A stretch of 29,871 nt of DNA from RAM1 sp040376925 (GCA_040376925.1 JBEIPU010000026.1:1-29871); one strand, 5' to 3'. Positions 7,149 through 16,365 are shown, counted from the first letter of the stretch. Notes: generated by a model from the sequence alone, not told the origin. Numbers and translations: made by a program.

Positions 7149-7739
7149 TCAGGCGTGTTTGCCCGCGCTCCAGCCGCGTTCGCCCGCGGCGTCGGCGGCC
7201 ACCTGGTGGGGCACGGCCTCCAGCGGCGTGGCCATGGTGTCGTTCCAGCGGTTCAAGAAGCCAAACATCGCGACCACGCCCAGCAGCTCCACCACCTCGC
7301 CTTCGCTCCAGTGCTCGCGCAGCCGGGCAAACAGCGCGTCGGTCACTTCGTTGGGCTGGGCGGCGGCTGCCAGCGCAAAGTCCAGCGCCACGCGTTCGCG
7401 CGGGGTGTAGTGCGGGCTGGTGGCATACACCCACACATCGGCCAGCTTGGCTTCGCTCACGCCAAAGTTTTTGGCGCCCAGCAGCGTGTGGGCCTGGCAA
7501 TACAGGCAGCCGGCGGCCTTGCTGGCCACGTGGCCCACCAGGCGGCGAAAGCCCAGGTCCACCTCGCCGGCCGGGTCCATCACCGCGCCGTTCAGCTGGG
7601 CAAAAGCCTGCACCAGCCGCGGCTTGCGCTGCATGGTCAGCACGCTGTTGGGCGTAAAGCCCAGCGTGGACAGAAAGAAGTCAAAGTGCGGCTTGAGCTC
7701 GGGCGTGGTCTCTGGCGGCAGGGGTTGCAGGCGGGGCAT
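7149..7739 (-). CDS. carboxymuconolactone decarboxylase / AhpD-like protein
   Basis: A 196-residue helical protein of the CMD/AhpD superfamily. The redox-active motif is CLYCQAH (C78, C81, H84), preceded by RRLVGHVASKAAG. Cysteine-bearing members act as peroxidases or disulfide reductants; the name decarboxylase reflects the family only. Two-domain AhpD-like layout with a second helical half (YTPRERVALDFALAAAAQPNEV, WSEGEVVELLGVVAMFGFLNRWND). It lies 45 bases downstream of the SDR gene on the same strand, so cotranscription is likely. Confidence 0.85.
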   Translation of the reverse strand: MPRLQPLPPETTPELKPHFDFFLSTLGFTPNSVLTMQRKPRLVQAFAQLNGAVMDPAGEVDLGFRRLVGHVASKAAGCLYCQAHTLLGAKNFGVSEAKLADVWVYATSPHYTPRERVALDFALAAAAQPNEVTDALFARLREHWSEGEVVELLGVVAMFGFLNRWNDTMATPLEAVPHQVAADAAGERGWSAGKHA

Positions 7740-7784
7740 GGCTGGTGTGCACTACGGCATTGGTTGGGCAGCCCCGCAGCTTAC

Positions 7785-8576
7785 TCAGAACTTCGTGTAC
7801 CCGCCATCAATCAGGAATTGCTCGCCCGTGGCATAGCCCGACGCATCGCTGGCCAGGTACACCGCGATGCCGCCAAAGTCGTCCATCGTTCCCCAGCGCC
7901 GCGCGGGGATGCGCGGCAGCACGGCGTCGGCAAATTTCAGGTTGTTCACGGATTGCTGCGTCATGTCGGTTTCTATCCAGCCGGGCAGGATGCTGTTCAC
8001 GCGGATCTTGTGCCGCGCCAGCTCCATGGCCAGCGCGCGCACCATGCTCGTGACCGCGCCTTTGGACGCACCGTAATGGCTGTTGCGCGCCGCGCCCTCC
8101 ACCGCCGCCGTGCTGGCCGTGGCCACCAGGCTGCCGCCCCGCCCCTGCGCAATCATCTGCCGCGCCGCTGCGCGGAACGTCAGGAACACGCCCTCCACAT
8201 TCACCCGCTGCACGCGGCGCCATTCGTCCAGGCTCATGTCTTCAATGCGTGTGCCCTTGCTGGACACGCCCGCGTTGGCAAAGCAGGCGTCCAGCCGCGC
8301 GCCCAGCGCCGCCAGGCTCTGGGCAAAGGCGGCTTCTACCTGGGCCTCGTCGCCCACGTCGCAGGTAATGGCATGCACGCGGCTGGCGTCGCCGCCCGTG
8401 GCGGCCAGCTGCGCGGCCAGGCGTTCGCGGGCGTCCTGTGTCTTGCCGGGGTTGGAGCCCCAGATGGCCACGGCCGCGCCCGAGGCCAGCAGCGCGCTGG
8501 CCATGCCGTAGCCAATGCCGCCGTTGCCGCCGGTCACGATGGCCGTGCGGCCGCTCAGGTCAAAAGGGGTGTACAT
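7785..8576 (-). CDS. SDR family NAD(P)-dependent oxidoreductase
   Basis: A 263-residue classical short-chain dehydrogenase/reductase. The cofactor motif TGGNGGIG is at 15-22, NAG at 101-103, catalytic S155, Y168 and K172 (YGASK), then the substrate-loop PGWIETDMT and the C-terminal IDGGYTKF typical of FabG-like/gluconate dehydrogenase-like members. The frame is open upstream, but ATG 8576 is preceded by GGAG at a good distance, so it is the start. The substrate cannot be told from sequence. First gene of a minus-strand cluster with the AhpD-like and HNH genes. Confidence 0.92.
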   Translation of the reverse strand: MYTPFDLSGRTAIVTGGNGGIGYGMASALLASGAAVAIWGSNPGKTQDARERLAAQLAATGGDASRVHAITCDVGDEAQVEAAFAQSLAALGARLDACFANAGVSSKGTRIEDMSLDEWRRVQRVNVEGVFLTFRAAARQMIAQGRGGSLVATASTAAVEGAARNSHYGASKGAVTSMVRALAMELARHKIRVNSILPGWIETDMTQQSVNNLKFADAVLPRIPARRWGTMDDFGGIAVYLASDASGYATGEQFLIDGGYTKF

Positions 8577-8710
8577 GCGTGTGTCTCCGGGTCTGGCTGT
8601 GGTGCAATGCGCGCCAGTATCGCCAGCGCCGCCGCGCCGCGCTGTCGCTGGGCCGACACGCCGCCCGCCGTCGCGGGGAACCTTGGGCCCGCCGCAGCGC
8701 TCCACCCTCC

Positions 8711-9169
8711 ATGCTCAACACACTTTCAGACCTGTTTGGCCGGCTCACGGCGGCCCCCGGCGCCCCGCGCGCCGCCGACCATGCCCACACCCTGCAGCTG
8801 GCTGCCGCCGTGCTGCTGGCCGAGGTGATGCGGGCCCAGCCCGACATCAGCCCGGTCGAGCGCACCGCCGCCCTTACCGCGCTGCAGCGCCGGTTTGCGC
8901 TGGACGCGGACGAGCTGGCCCGGCTGCTGGGCCAGGCCGAGGCCCAGGCCGCGCAGGCCAATGATTTCTACCGCTTCACCAGCCAGCTCAACGACCATTG
9001 CAGCCAGCACGACAAGGTGGCGCTGGTCGAGGCCATGTGGCAGGTGGCCTATGCCGACGGCGCGCTGGACGCGCATGAAAATCACGTCATCAGCAAGGTG
9101 GCCGGCCTGCTGCATGTGACGCACGGCGACTACATCGCCGCGAAGCTGCGGGCCAGGGAGCAGGCGTAG
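8711..9169 (+). CDS. TerB-family protein
   Basis: A 152-residue all-helical protein with the TerB (tellurite-resistance) fold. It shows LAAAVLLAEVMRAQPDISPVER in the first half and the second half DKVALVEAMWQVAYADGALDAHENHVISKVAGLLHV, with acidic A.ADG.LD.HE residues that bind metal in TerB. Stand-alone TerB-like genes like this are common and usually not part of a ter operon; the function is unclear. The ATG at 8711 is at the expected N-terminus, with no obvious ribosome binding site. Confidence 0.82.
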   Translation: MLNTLSDLFGRLTAAPGAPRAADHAHTLQLAAAVLLAEVMRAQPDISPVERTAALTALQRRFALDADELARLLGQAEAQAAQANDFYRFTSQLNDHCSQHDKVALVEAMWQVAYADGALDAHENHVISKVAGLLHVTHGDYIAAKLRAREQA

Positions 9170-9193
9170 CACCTGCCCAGGGCGGCACGGCTC

Positions 9194-9205
9194 GATAATC
9201 CGGCC
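9194..9205 (+). promoter_or_regulatory. -10-like element directly before ATG (possible leaderless start)
   Basis: GATAAT (9194-9199) is followed by six bases and then the ATG of the next gene. There is no purine-rich ribosome binding site. No good -35 hexamer was found. Transcription would begin at the start codon. Confidence 0.4.
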
Positions 9206-9823
9206 ATGACGCTCCTGACCACCCCCGACGCCCTGCGCCCCCTGTACGACCCGGTGCGCGAGCGCTCCGCCGCCAAGGAGCTGCCCGCGCTGGACGTGCA
9301 CGCCACGCGCTTTATCAGCCTGTCGCCGTTTGTAGTGGTGGCCACCGGCGGCGTGGACGGCATGGACGCGTCGCCGCGCGGCGGCGCGCCCGGCTTTGTG
9401 AAGGTGGTGGACGCGCACACGCTGCTCATCCCCGATTCGCCGGGGAACAACCGGCTGGACACCCTGCAGAACATCATCCACACGCCGCAGGTGGGCCTGC
9501 TGTTCATGGTGCCGGGTGTGGACGAGACCCTGCGCGTCAACGGCGCGGCCGTGCTGTCGGTGGACGAGGCCGAGCGTGAACGCTGCAGGGACGAGCGCCG
9601 CACGCCGAAGCTGGTCATCCGCGTGACGGTGCAGGCCAGCTACCTGCATTGCGCCAAGGCGCTGATGCGCTCCGAGCTGTGGGACGCCACGCACCACCAG
9701 CCGCGCAGCTGCATGCCCAGCATGGGCGAGATGCTGCGCGACCAGGTGGCGGGCAAGGTGGCGCCCGGCACCGCGTTTGAAACGCAGGAGCAGATGCTGG
9801 AGCGCTACCGCCAGACGCTGTAG
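9206..9823 (+). CDS. pyridoxamine 5'-phosphate oxidase-like FMN protein (MSMEG_1061 type)
   Basis: A 205-residue flavin-reductase-like split-barrel protein. Features: ELPALDVHATRFISLSPFVVVATGGVDGMDASPRGGAPGF near the N-terminus, LLIPDSPGNNRLDTLQNIIHTPQVGLLFMVPGVDETLRVNG for FMN binding, and YLHCAKALMRSELWD. This pattern belongs to the MSMEG_1061 group of the PNPOx family, whose substrates are mostly unknown; true PdxH activity is not implied. It probably acts in the cytoplasm with FMN. The candidate promoter is immediately upstream. Confidence 0.85.
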   Translation: MTLLTTPDALRPLYDPVRERSAAKELPALDVHATRFISLSPFVVVATGGVDGMDASPRGGAPGFVKVVDAHTLLIPDSPGNNRLDTLQNIIHTPQVGLLFMVPGVDETLRVNGAAVLSVDEAERERCRDERRTPKLVIRVTVQASYLHCAKALMRSELWDATHHQPRSCMPSMGEMLRDQVAGKVAPGTAFETQEQMLERYRQTL

Positions 9824-9917
9824 CGCCGCGCGCGCCAGACGAATGGCTGGCCAGACGATCGGACAGTTTTTCCGGCCATCCCCCGGTGCTTCAATGACCT
9901 CACAGCAGGAGGTCATG

Positions 9918-10478
9918 ATGGATCTGGTCAAAAGTTTTTTTGGCGCCCTGTCGGGCAGTGCCACCACCGCGCCCGCGCCGTTGCCCCGGGCCTCCATGCC
10001 CGCGCCACTGGTCAGCGCGGCCCGTGTGTCCATGGGCCGTGGCCCGTGCTTTGACCCGGTGCTCATCCCCTCGCTGGTCAGCGACCATGTGGCGCTGCTG
10101 ACGCTGATCCGCCGCGCGGCCACCGCCGCCGCGCTGGACGACGCGGCGTCCGCCCGGCGGGCCCTGCGCAAGTTCCATTCGCTGCTGCAGGACCACCTGC
10201 TGGTGGAGAACACCCGCCTGTACCTGTACATCCGCTCGGCACCGCACGCCAGGGCATCGGGCCAGGCACAGCTGTCGCGCGAATACCAGGTCGAGATGAA
10301 CCAGATTGCCCGCACTGTGGACCTATTCGTGGAAAAGTACTTCGCCCATGACCGCGCCGTGCTGGGGCCCGCGTTCATGGTGGACCAGGACTCCATCCGC
10401 CAGACGCTGGCGGCGCGTTTCGCGCGCGAGGAAAGCACGCTGTACCCGCTGTACGCGCCCGCCGCGCAGCCGGTGTAA
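9918..10478 (+). CDS. hemerythrin-domain protein
   Basis: A 186-residue protein with a four-helix hemerythrin-like domain after a proline/alanine-rich N-terminal stretch. Candidate diiron ligands are H57 (SDHVALL), H87 and H93-x3-E97 (FHSLLQDHLLVENTRLY) and E171/E172 (REESTLYPLY); the exact ligand set is not certain. Hemerythrin-like proteins bind oxygen, NO or handle iron. An AGGAGG at 9907-9912 favours ATG 9918 over in-frame ATGs at 9894 and 9915. It sits between a flavin protein and a catalase-like gene, hinting at oxidative or nitrosative stress. Confidence 0.8.
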   Translation: MDLVKSFFGALSGSATTAPAPLPRASMPAPLVSAARVSMGRGPCFDPVLIPSLVSDHVALLTLIRRAATAAALDDAASARRALRKFHSLLQDHLLVENTRLYLYIRSAPHARASGQAQLSREYQVEMNQIARTVDLFVEKYFAHDRAVLGPAFMVDQDSIRQTLAARFAREESTLYPLYAPAAQPV

Positions 10479-10585
10479 GGTTTTTTCAGCCGGGGCCGAC
10501 TACGTGCCCAGTGGTTGCCGGAAGCCCTTGCGGGGGCCGCCGGCCCGCTGTGTGCTGTCATTCACCAACCCAGGAGCCCCATCCG

Positions 10586-11605
10586 ATGAAAACACTGGTC
10601 CTTTGCGCCGTGGCTGCCGCCACGACTTTCCTCACGCTGAACGCCTTTGCGCAGTCGCCCGCGGGCGCCGCGCCGGTGGACCCCAACACCTTCCTGAACC
10701 AGTTCGAATCCACCTTCGGCAAGTTCGAAGGCTACCGCCGCTCGGGCGCCAAGGGCATCTGCGCCATGGGCGAATTCGTGGGCAGCGCCGACGCGCGCGG
10801 CCTGTCCACCGCCAGCGCCTTCAGCGGCCAGCCGGTGCCGGTGGTGGTGCGCTTTTCAGTCGGCGGGGCCAACCCCAAGGCGCCTGACAACACCAAGGGC
10901 CAGCGCAACATGGCGCTGCAGTTCAACCTGCCGGGCGGCGAGGTGTGGCAGATGGGCAATATCTCGGCGCCGGTGTTCGGCGCGTCGTCGCCCCAGCAGT
11001 TCCTGGGGCGGCTGGCCTCGCTGCAGCCCGACCCCGCCACCAGAATGCCGGACGCGGCCAAGGTCAAGGCCTTTGCCGATGCCAACCCCGAAGTGCTGCT
11101 GCAGGGCCGCTACTTTGCATCGCAGCCGGTGCCGGCCAGTTTCGGCGCGGTCAATTACTGGGGCGTGCACGCGTTTGGCTTTACCAACGCCGCCGGTGCC
11201 AAACAGTTTGGCAAATGGGTGTTTGAACCCGCAGGCGGCGTGCAGGGCCTGAGCGACGACGAGGCCAAGGCCAAGGGCCCTGCCTTCCTGTTTGACGACC
11301 TGCGCCAGCGCGTGAAGGACGGCAAGGTGGCTTTCAACTTCAACCTGGAGCTGGCCCAGCCCGGCGACCGGATTGACAGCGCCACGGTGCCGCTGCCCGA
11401 GGGCCGCAAGAAGGTCAACATGGGCATGCTGAAGATCACCTCGGTGGCCGAGGACGCAGGCGGCCCCTGCCTGACGATCACCTACAACCCGATGGTGCTG
11501 CCCAAGGGCGTGGAGCCGTCGGCCGACCCGATGATCGCCGCGCGCGCCGCGCCCTATGCCGTGGGCCTGGGCCGCCGCCTGGGCGAAGGGCCCAAGCAGC
11601 AGTGA
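10586..11605 (+). CDS. periplasmic catalase-family peroxidase (SrpA-like), distal histidine not seen
   Basis: A 339-residue protein starting with a Sec signal peptide (MKTLVLCAVAAATTFLTLNAFAQ, probable cut after AFA). The mature part is a minimal catalase core: FRFS-like VVVRFSVGGANPKAPDNTKGQRNMALQF and the proximal heme motif R320-x3-Y324. The distal motif, normally R.xHAKG in catalases and catalase-related peroxidases, reads RRSGAKG at 51-57, so glycine (G54) stands where the catalytic histidine is expected. AGGAG lies before the ATG. Expected role: heme-based peroxide handling in the periplasm, unless the substitution abolishes it. It ends back to back with the converging peptidase gene. 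Confidence 0.85.
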   Translation: MKTLVLCAVAAATTFLTLNAFAQSPAGAAPVDPNTFLNQFESTFGKFEGYRRSGAKGICAMGEFVGSADARGLSTASAFSGQPVPVVVRFSVGGANPKAPDNTKGQRNMALQFNLPGGEVWQMGNISAPVFGASSPQQFLGRLASLQPDPATRMPDAAKVKAFADANPEVLLQGRYFASQPVPASFGAVNYWGVHAFGFTNAAGAKQFGKWVFEPAGGVQGLSDDEAKAKGPAFLFDDLRQRVKDGKVAFNFNLELAQPGDRIDSATVPLPEGRKKVNMGMLKITSVAEDAGGPCLTITYNPMVLPKGVEPSADPMIAARAAPYAVGLGRRLGEGPKQQ

Positions 11606-12523
11606 TCAGGCAAGCACAAAGCTGATCGCCGCGCACACCGCCGCCACCTGGGCGGCGTTGCATTGCGCGGGCGTGGCGCGCGGGCTGTCGGGGTAGACCT
11701 CGGTGGTGGTGGTGTAGCGCGCGCCGCTCACGCTGGCGCACAGGCCCCAAGCGCTGAACTGGTAGCGGATCACACCGTGGTCCACTACCGGCGTGCCGAT
11801 GATCTCGCCGTTGCCGTCGGCCGGTGCAATGTGCGTCACGCGCTCCACCGCCTCGATGATCGCGCGCTGGAAGGCGGGCTGCGGGTTGGCCGTGTCGTCC
11901 ACCAGGTAGAAGCCGTCGGGGATGGTGCCGGGCTCAAACGGCTTGCCGTCGCGCGCGGCCAGGGCCGGGCGGTATTCGGATTCGTCGGTGTCGGTGGTCT
12001 CGTGCAGGTCAATGTGCGCGGCCAACTGCCCGCGCCAGGGCGCCACCAGCTGCATCAGCGCAGCCGATTCCTGCGCCGGGCTGGGGGTGCGGAATGAGCG
12101 GTTGGGGTCGACGGCGTCATGGTTCCAGCGGTGGATGCGCTCCCAGGCCCAGGGGCTCACACAGGGCGCCACCAGCAGGTTCACGCGGCCCGCATACGAC
12201 GGCGCATGGTCAGCCAGAAACTGCAGCGCGCCCAGCACGCCGCTGGTCTCATACCCGTGCACGCCGCCCGTGACCAGCACACCGGGCAGGCCCGGCTGCC
12301 AGGCGCCGGTGCGCACCGCCATCAGCGGGTAATGTTCGCTGCCGTACACCACCTCGCCGTACTGAAAAACATCCAGCCGCGCACCCAGCCGGCCCACTGG
12401 CGCCAGCACGTCGTCGGCATAGCTGCGCTGTCGCACCTGGCGCGCACGCCATTGCTCGATTTCTGCGGGGCCCCAGGGTTGGCCGGGGGTGCCGATGGGG
12501 TAGCGTGTAGAGGTATTTTTCAC
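11606..12523 (-). CDS. M14-family metallopeptidase (succinylglutamate desuccinylase/aspartoacylase type)
   Basis: A 305-residue zinc hydrolase. Ligands are H89-x2-E92 (GGVHGYE) and H174 (HIDLHE), substrate-binding DPNRSF lies at 139-144 and the catalytic glutamate is probably E275 (TTTTEVYPD). This is the M14 carboxypeptidase fold; the substrate is unknown. The start is GTG at 12523, which overlaps the stop of the fic gene (GTGA), so translation is likely coupled. Its TGA abuts the catalase TGA on the other strand, forming TGATCA with no space for a terminator. A distant relative lies at 26859-27794. Confidence 0.85.
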   Translation of the reverse strand: MKNTSTRYPIGTPGQPWGPAEIEQWRARQVRQRSYADDVLAPVGRLGARLDVFQYGEVVYGSEHYPLMAVRTGAWQPGLPGVLVTGGVHGYETSGVLGALQFLADHAPSYAGRVNLLVAPCVSPWAWERIHRWNHDAVDPNRSFRTPSPAQESAALMQLVAPWRGQLAAHIDLHETTDTDESEYRPALAARDGKPFEPGTIPDGFYLVDDTANPQPAFQRAIIEAVERVTHIAPADGNGEIIGTPVVDHGVIRYQFSAWGLCASVSGARYTTTTEVYPDSPRATPAQCNAAQVAAVCAAISFVLA

Positions 12524-13662
12524 GATAAGCCTTGTGCAAGTTGGTAGCGCGTGCCACGCCCCTGCCCGGTCTTCACCAGCAACCCGGATTCGGCCAGCTG
12601 GGTCAGTTCACGGTACGCGGTGGCACGCGACGCGCCGGTGAGGTTGACGTATTTCTCCGTGCTCATGCCGCCGGCAAAGCCCGCGGGCTGCGCCTCCAGC
12701 AGGCGAGCCAGGCATTTGCGCTGGCTGGCACTCAGCTGCGGGTGGCTGGCGTTGACCTGTGCCCAATAGCGGCTACGTGCCAGCGCAGTCTGCATGTGGT
12801 TCACGGCCGCGTCGCAGGCCGCCTGGATGCGCGCCACAAACCATTGAACCCAGGGCGTGATGTCAGTCTGCGCTGCGCCTGTGGCCGCCTGCAGCTGCGC
12901 GTAGTAGCCGGCGCGGTCCTGCCACAGCTGGGCCGACAGGCTGAACAGCCGCTGGCTGCTGCGCATGTCCTGCGCCAACGCCAGCTCCGCCAGCGCACGG
13001 CCTACCCGGCCATTTCCGTCTTCAAACGGGTGAATGGCTTCAAACCACACGTGCGCCACGGCGGCACGCACCAGGCCATCGGTACCGTCTGTGCGGCTGT
13101 GGTTGAACCAATGCAGCAGCGCATCCATCTGCGCCGGCACATCGGCTGACGGCGGCGCCTGGTAGTGCACGATGTCAGGCTTGCCCAGGCGGGGCGTGAC
13201 GATCTGCATGGGCTCGGCATGGGTACGGTAGGCGCCGGTGGCAATGCGGGTGACGCCGCTGTAACCGGTGGGGAACAGCGCCGCGTGCCACGCCAGCAAC
13301 TGGTCATGCGTAGCCGGGCCGTCCCATTGGCTTACCGCAGCCTGCAAAACGTCCAGCGTGGCTTCGGTGCGCGCATCTCGCGCAACCAGGGCCGCATCCG
13401 GCAGCCCCAACCTGCGCGCGGCTGACGCGCGCACAGAATTGACCTGCAGCACTTCCCCCTCAATCTGGGCCGTGGCAATGGCCTCCTGCGCCCAGCCCAT
13501 GAGCTGCAGCTCCGACAGGTCGATCAATTGCAGGCTGCTGGCCAGCCCCAGCATGCGCCCCTGCGCCTGGCGCGCCTGCGCCAGCGCGCCGGTCAGCGCC
13601 TGCGCATCGTGCGTCAGGCTGGGCCATTGAGGGGACTGCCAGATGTACATGGTGAAGCGCAT
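12520..13662 (-). CDS. Fic-family AMPylase-like protein with N-terminal inhibitory motif and C-terminal winged helix
   Basis: A 380-residue protein. Fic motif HPFEDGNGRVGR at 211-222 has the complete catalytic HxFx(D/E)GNGRxxR set, so nucleotidyl transfer (usually AMP onto target hydroxyls) is expected. T64-x3-E68-G69 matches the (S/T)xxxE(G/N) inhibitory helix; being N-terminal it would make this a class II, self-inhibited Fic enzyme. Residues about 335-376 (YVNLTGASRATAYRELTQLAESGLLV) form a winged HTH, so it may also bind DNA. ATG 13662 gives MRFTMYIWQ; ATG 13650 (MYIWQSPQWP) is equally plausible because related Fic proteins often begin near W.WQ..WP. The nested palindrome directly upstream is a likely operator. 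It overlaps the peptidase gene downstream. Confidence 0.9.
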   Translation of the reverse strand: MRFTMYIWQSPQWPSLTHDAQALTGALAQARQAQGRMLGLASSLQLIDLSELQLMGWAQEAIATAQIEGEVLQVNSVRASAARRLGLPDAALVARDARTEATLDVLQAAVSQWDGPATHDQLLAWHAALFPTGYSGVTRIATGAYRTHAEPMQIVTPRLGKPDIVHYQAPPSADVPAQMDALLHWFNHSRTDGTDGLVRAAVAHVWFEAIHPFEDGNGRVGRALAELALAQDMRSSQRLFSLSAQLWQDRAGYYAQLQAATGAAQTDITPWVQWFVARIQAACDAAVNHMQTALARSRYWAQVNASHPQLSASQRKCLARLLEAQPAGFAGGMSTEKYVNLTGASRATAYRELTQLAESGLLVKTGQGRGTRYQLAQGLS

Positions 13663-13714
13663 TTTAGCGATTTACGCTTCAAAAATGAAGCGTAAATGAC
13701 CGTTTTGCGCTTCA
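13653..13714. promoter_or_regulatory. nested palindrome upstream of fic
   Basis: A perfect inverted repeat with 12-base arms, ATTTACGCTTCA (13670-13681) and its complement (13686-13697), is separated by AAAA. A second pair, TGAAGCGCA (13653-13661) and TGCGCTTCA (13706-13714), shares exactly the same centre. Thus four TGAAGCG/CGCTTCA copies are arranged symmetrically. There is no T-tract, so an intrinsic terminator is unlikely. It overlaps the first codons of fic if ATG 13662 is used and lies just past the RbgA-like gene's stop. Confidence 0.8.
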
Positions 13715-13725
13715 AACTGCGCTTT

Positions 13726-14649
13726 TCAGGCCTCCGGCCGGCCCTTGCGCGCCCTGGCGGCCTTCTTCTCGGCCCGCGCGGCGTCCTGCACCTGGGCTTG
13801 GGCCAGCCACTGCGCGTATTCCTCTGGCGTTTCCAGCGTGATGCGCCCCAGCACCTCGGTGCGGAATTCGGTGATGACGATTTCCGCGGCCTTCTGCGTG
13901 TTGATCTTGCCCTTGCCCAGCAACGCGCCGCGCTGGCGGCCGATGGCTTCCAGCACTTCTTCGTCTTTCATCTGCTCGGCGCCAGCGATCTTGTAGCGGG
14001 CCTGCAGCAGCGGCGCGTAGTGGCGGCGCAGGTAGTCCAGCAGCTCCAGCGCCACTTCTTCTTCGTCATAGGCATTGCGGCCGATGGCGCCGCTGGCCGC
14101 GAGGTTGAAACCGCTTTGCGGGACGATGATGCGCGGCCACAGCATGCCTGGCGTGTCATACAGGTAAAAGTCGTCGGCCAGCGTGATGCGCTGCTCCAGC
14201 TTGGTGATGCCGGCTTCGTCACCCGTCTTGGCGTGGCGCTTGCCCGTCAGCGAATTGATGAGCGTGGACTTGCCCACGTTGGGCACGCCGCTGGTCAGCA
14301 CCCGCATCGGCTTGGCCAGGCCGCAGCGGCCTGGTGCCAGCGCATGGCAGGCAGGGGCCAGCACCTGCGTGGCGCCCGCGTCGCTGGCCTTGAGCGCCAG
14401 TGCGCGCGTGCCGGGTATGGCGTTGTAGTGGTCCAGCCAGGCCTGCGTGCGCGCGGGGTCGGCCATGTCCTGCTTGTTCAGGATCTTCACCGTGGGCTTG
14501 TGGCCGGTCATTTCGGCCAGCAGCGGGTTGGCGCTGGACGCGGGCAGGCGCGCGTCCAGCACCTCGATCACCACGTCGATGTCCTTGATGCGCTCGGCAA
14601 TCGCCTTGCGCGTGAGGTTCATGTGCCCGGGAAACCACTGGATCGCCAT
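13726..14649 (-). CDS. RbgA/YlqF-like ribosome-biogenesis GTPase
   Basis: A 307-residue circularly permuted GTPase. G4 NKQD at 58-61 precedes G1 GVPNVGKST at 121-129 and G3 DTPG at 165-168, the order diagnostic of YlqF/YawG proteins. The N-terminus MAIQWFPGHMNLTRKAI is the classical start. The C-terminal part (about 190-280) is the helical RNA-binding domain, followed by a basic tail. The family promotes late maturation of the 50S subunit in Bacillus; in betaproteobacteria the role is presumed similar. It is 13 bases downstream of the ABC permease gene on the same strand. Confidence 0.93.
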   Translation of the reverse strand: MAIQWFPGHMNLTRKAIAERIKDIDVVIEVLDARLPASSANPLLAEMTGHKPTVKILNKQDMADPARTQAWLDHYNAIPGTRALALKASDAGATQVLAPACHALAPGRCGLAKPMRVLTSGVPNVGKSTLINSLTGKRHAKTGDEAGITKLEQRITLADDFYLYDTPGMLWPRIIVPQSGFNLAASGAIGRNAYDEEEVALELLDYLRRHYAPLLQARYKIAGAEQMKDEEVLEAIGRQRGALLGKGKINTQKAAEIVITEFRTEVLGRITLETPEEYAQWLAQAQVQDAARAEKKAARARKGRPEA

Positions 14650-14662
14650 GCGCGTGCGCCCT

Positions 14663-15420
14663 TCAGCTCTTCAACCGGTAGCCGGTGCGGAAGATCCACG
14701 CCACGCCGCCCAGGCACAGCAGCATGAACAGCAGCGTCATGCCCAGGCTCAGGGCCACGCCCACGTCGGCCGTGCCGTAAAAGCTCCAGCGAAAGCCGCT
14801 CACCAGGTACACCACCGGGTTGAACAGGCTCACGCCCTGCCAGAACGGCGGCAGCATGTCGATGGAATAGAAGCTTCCGCCCAGGAAGGTGAGCGGCGTG
14901 ACGACCAGCGTGGGGATGAACTGCAGCTTCTCGAAGCCGTCAGCCCAGATGCCGATGATGAAGCCCAGCAGGCTGAACGTGACCGAGGTGAGCACCAGGA
15001 ACAGCAGCATGAAGCCCGGGTGCATGATTTTCAGCGGCACAAACAGCGCCGCCGTGGCCAGGATGATCAGCCCCAGCATGATCGACTTGGTGGCCGCCGC
15101 GCCCACATAGGCCAGCACGATCTCCAGCGTGGACACAGGCGCGGACAGCAGCTCGTAAATCGTGCCGGTGAACTTCGGGAAGTAGATGCCGAACGAGGCG
15201 TTGCTGATGCTTTGCGTCAGCAGCGACAGCATCACCAGGCCCGGCACGATGAAGGCGCCGTAGCTCACGCCACCCACCTCGGGGATGCGCGAGCCGATGG
15301 CCGAGCCGAACACCACAAAGTACAGCGACGTGGATACGACCGGCGACACGATGCTTTGCACCAGCGTGCGGAAGGTGCGGGCCATTTCAAACTGGTAAAT
15401 GGCGCGGATGGCGTACAGGT

Positions 15421-15424
<4 letters not shown>
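14663..15424 (-). CDS. ABC-2 type transporter permease
   Basis: A 253-residue integral membrane protein with about six hydrophobic segments. It starts MNLYAIRAIYQFEMARTFRTLVQSIVSPV and carries the ABC-2 segment IVPGLVMLSLLTQSISNASFGIYFPKFTGTIYELLSAPVSTLE. This is the YadH/NodJ-like exporter permease family. It overlaps the ATPase gene by four bases (ATGA), giving a two-component exporter; the substrate is unknown. Confidence 0.93.

Positions 15425-16365
<941 letters not shown>

Noticed and set aside
6906..8828. 640-residue open frame on the plus strand
   Set aside because: It runs antisense to the HNH, AhpD-like and SDR genes, which all have clear motifs. Its composition (Arg/Ala/Gly/His-rich) is typical of GC-rich shadow frames.
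8711..9169. Tellurite-resistance operon
   Set aside because: Only a TerB-like gene is present; no terA, terC, terD or related genes are in the window.
8726..10561. 611-residue open frame on the minus strand
   Set aside because: Antisense to the TerB-like, PNPOx-like and hemerythrin genes, which have motifs and start signals; no domain seen.
13653..13714. Intrinsic terminator for the RbgA-like gene
   Set aside because: The stem is long but AT-rich, is not followed by a T-run on the minus strand, and its nested symmetry fits an operator better.
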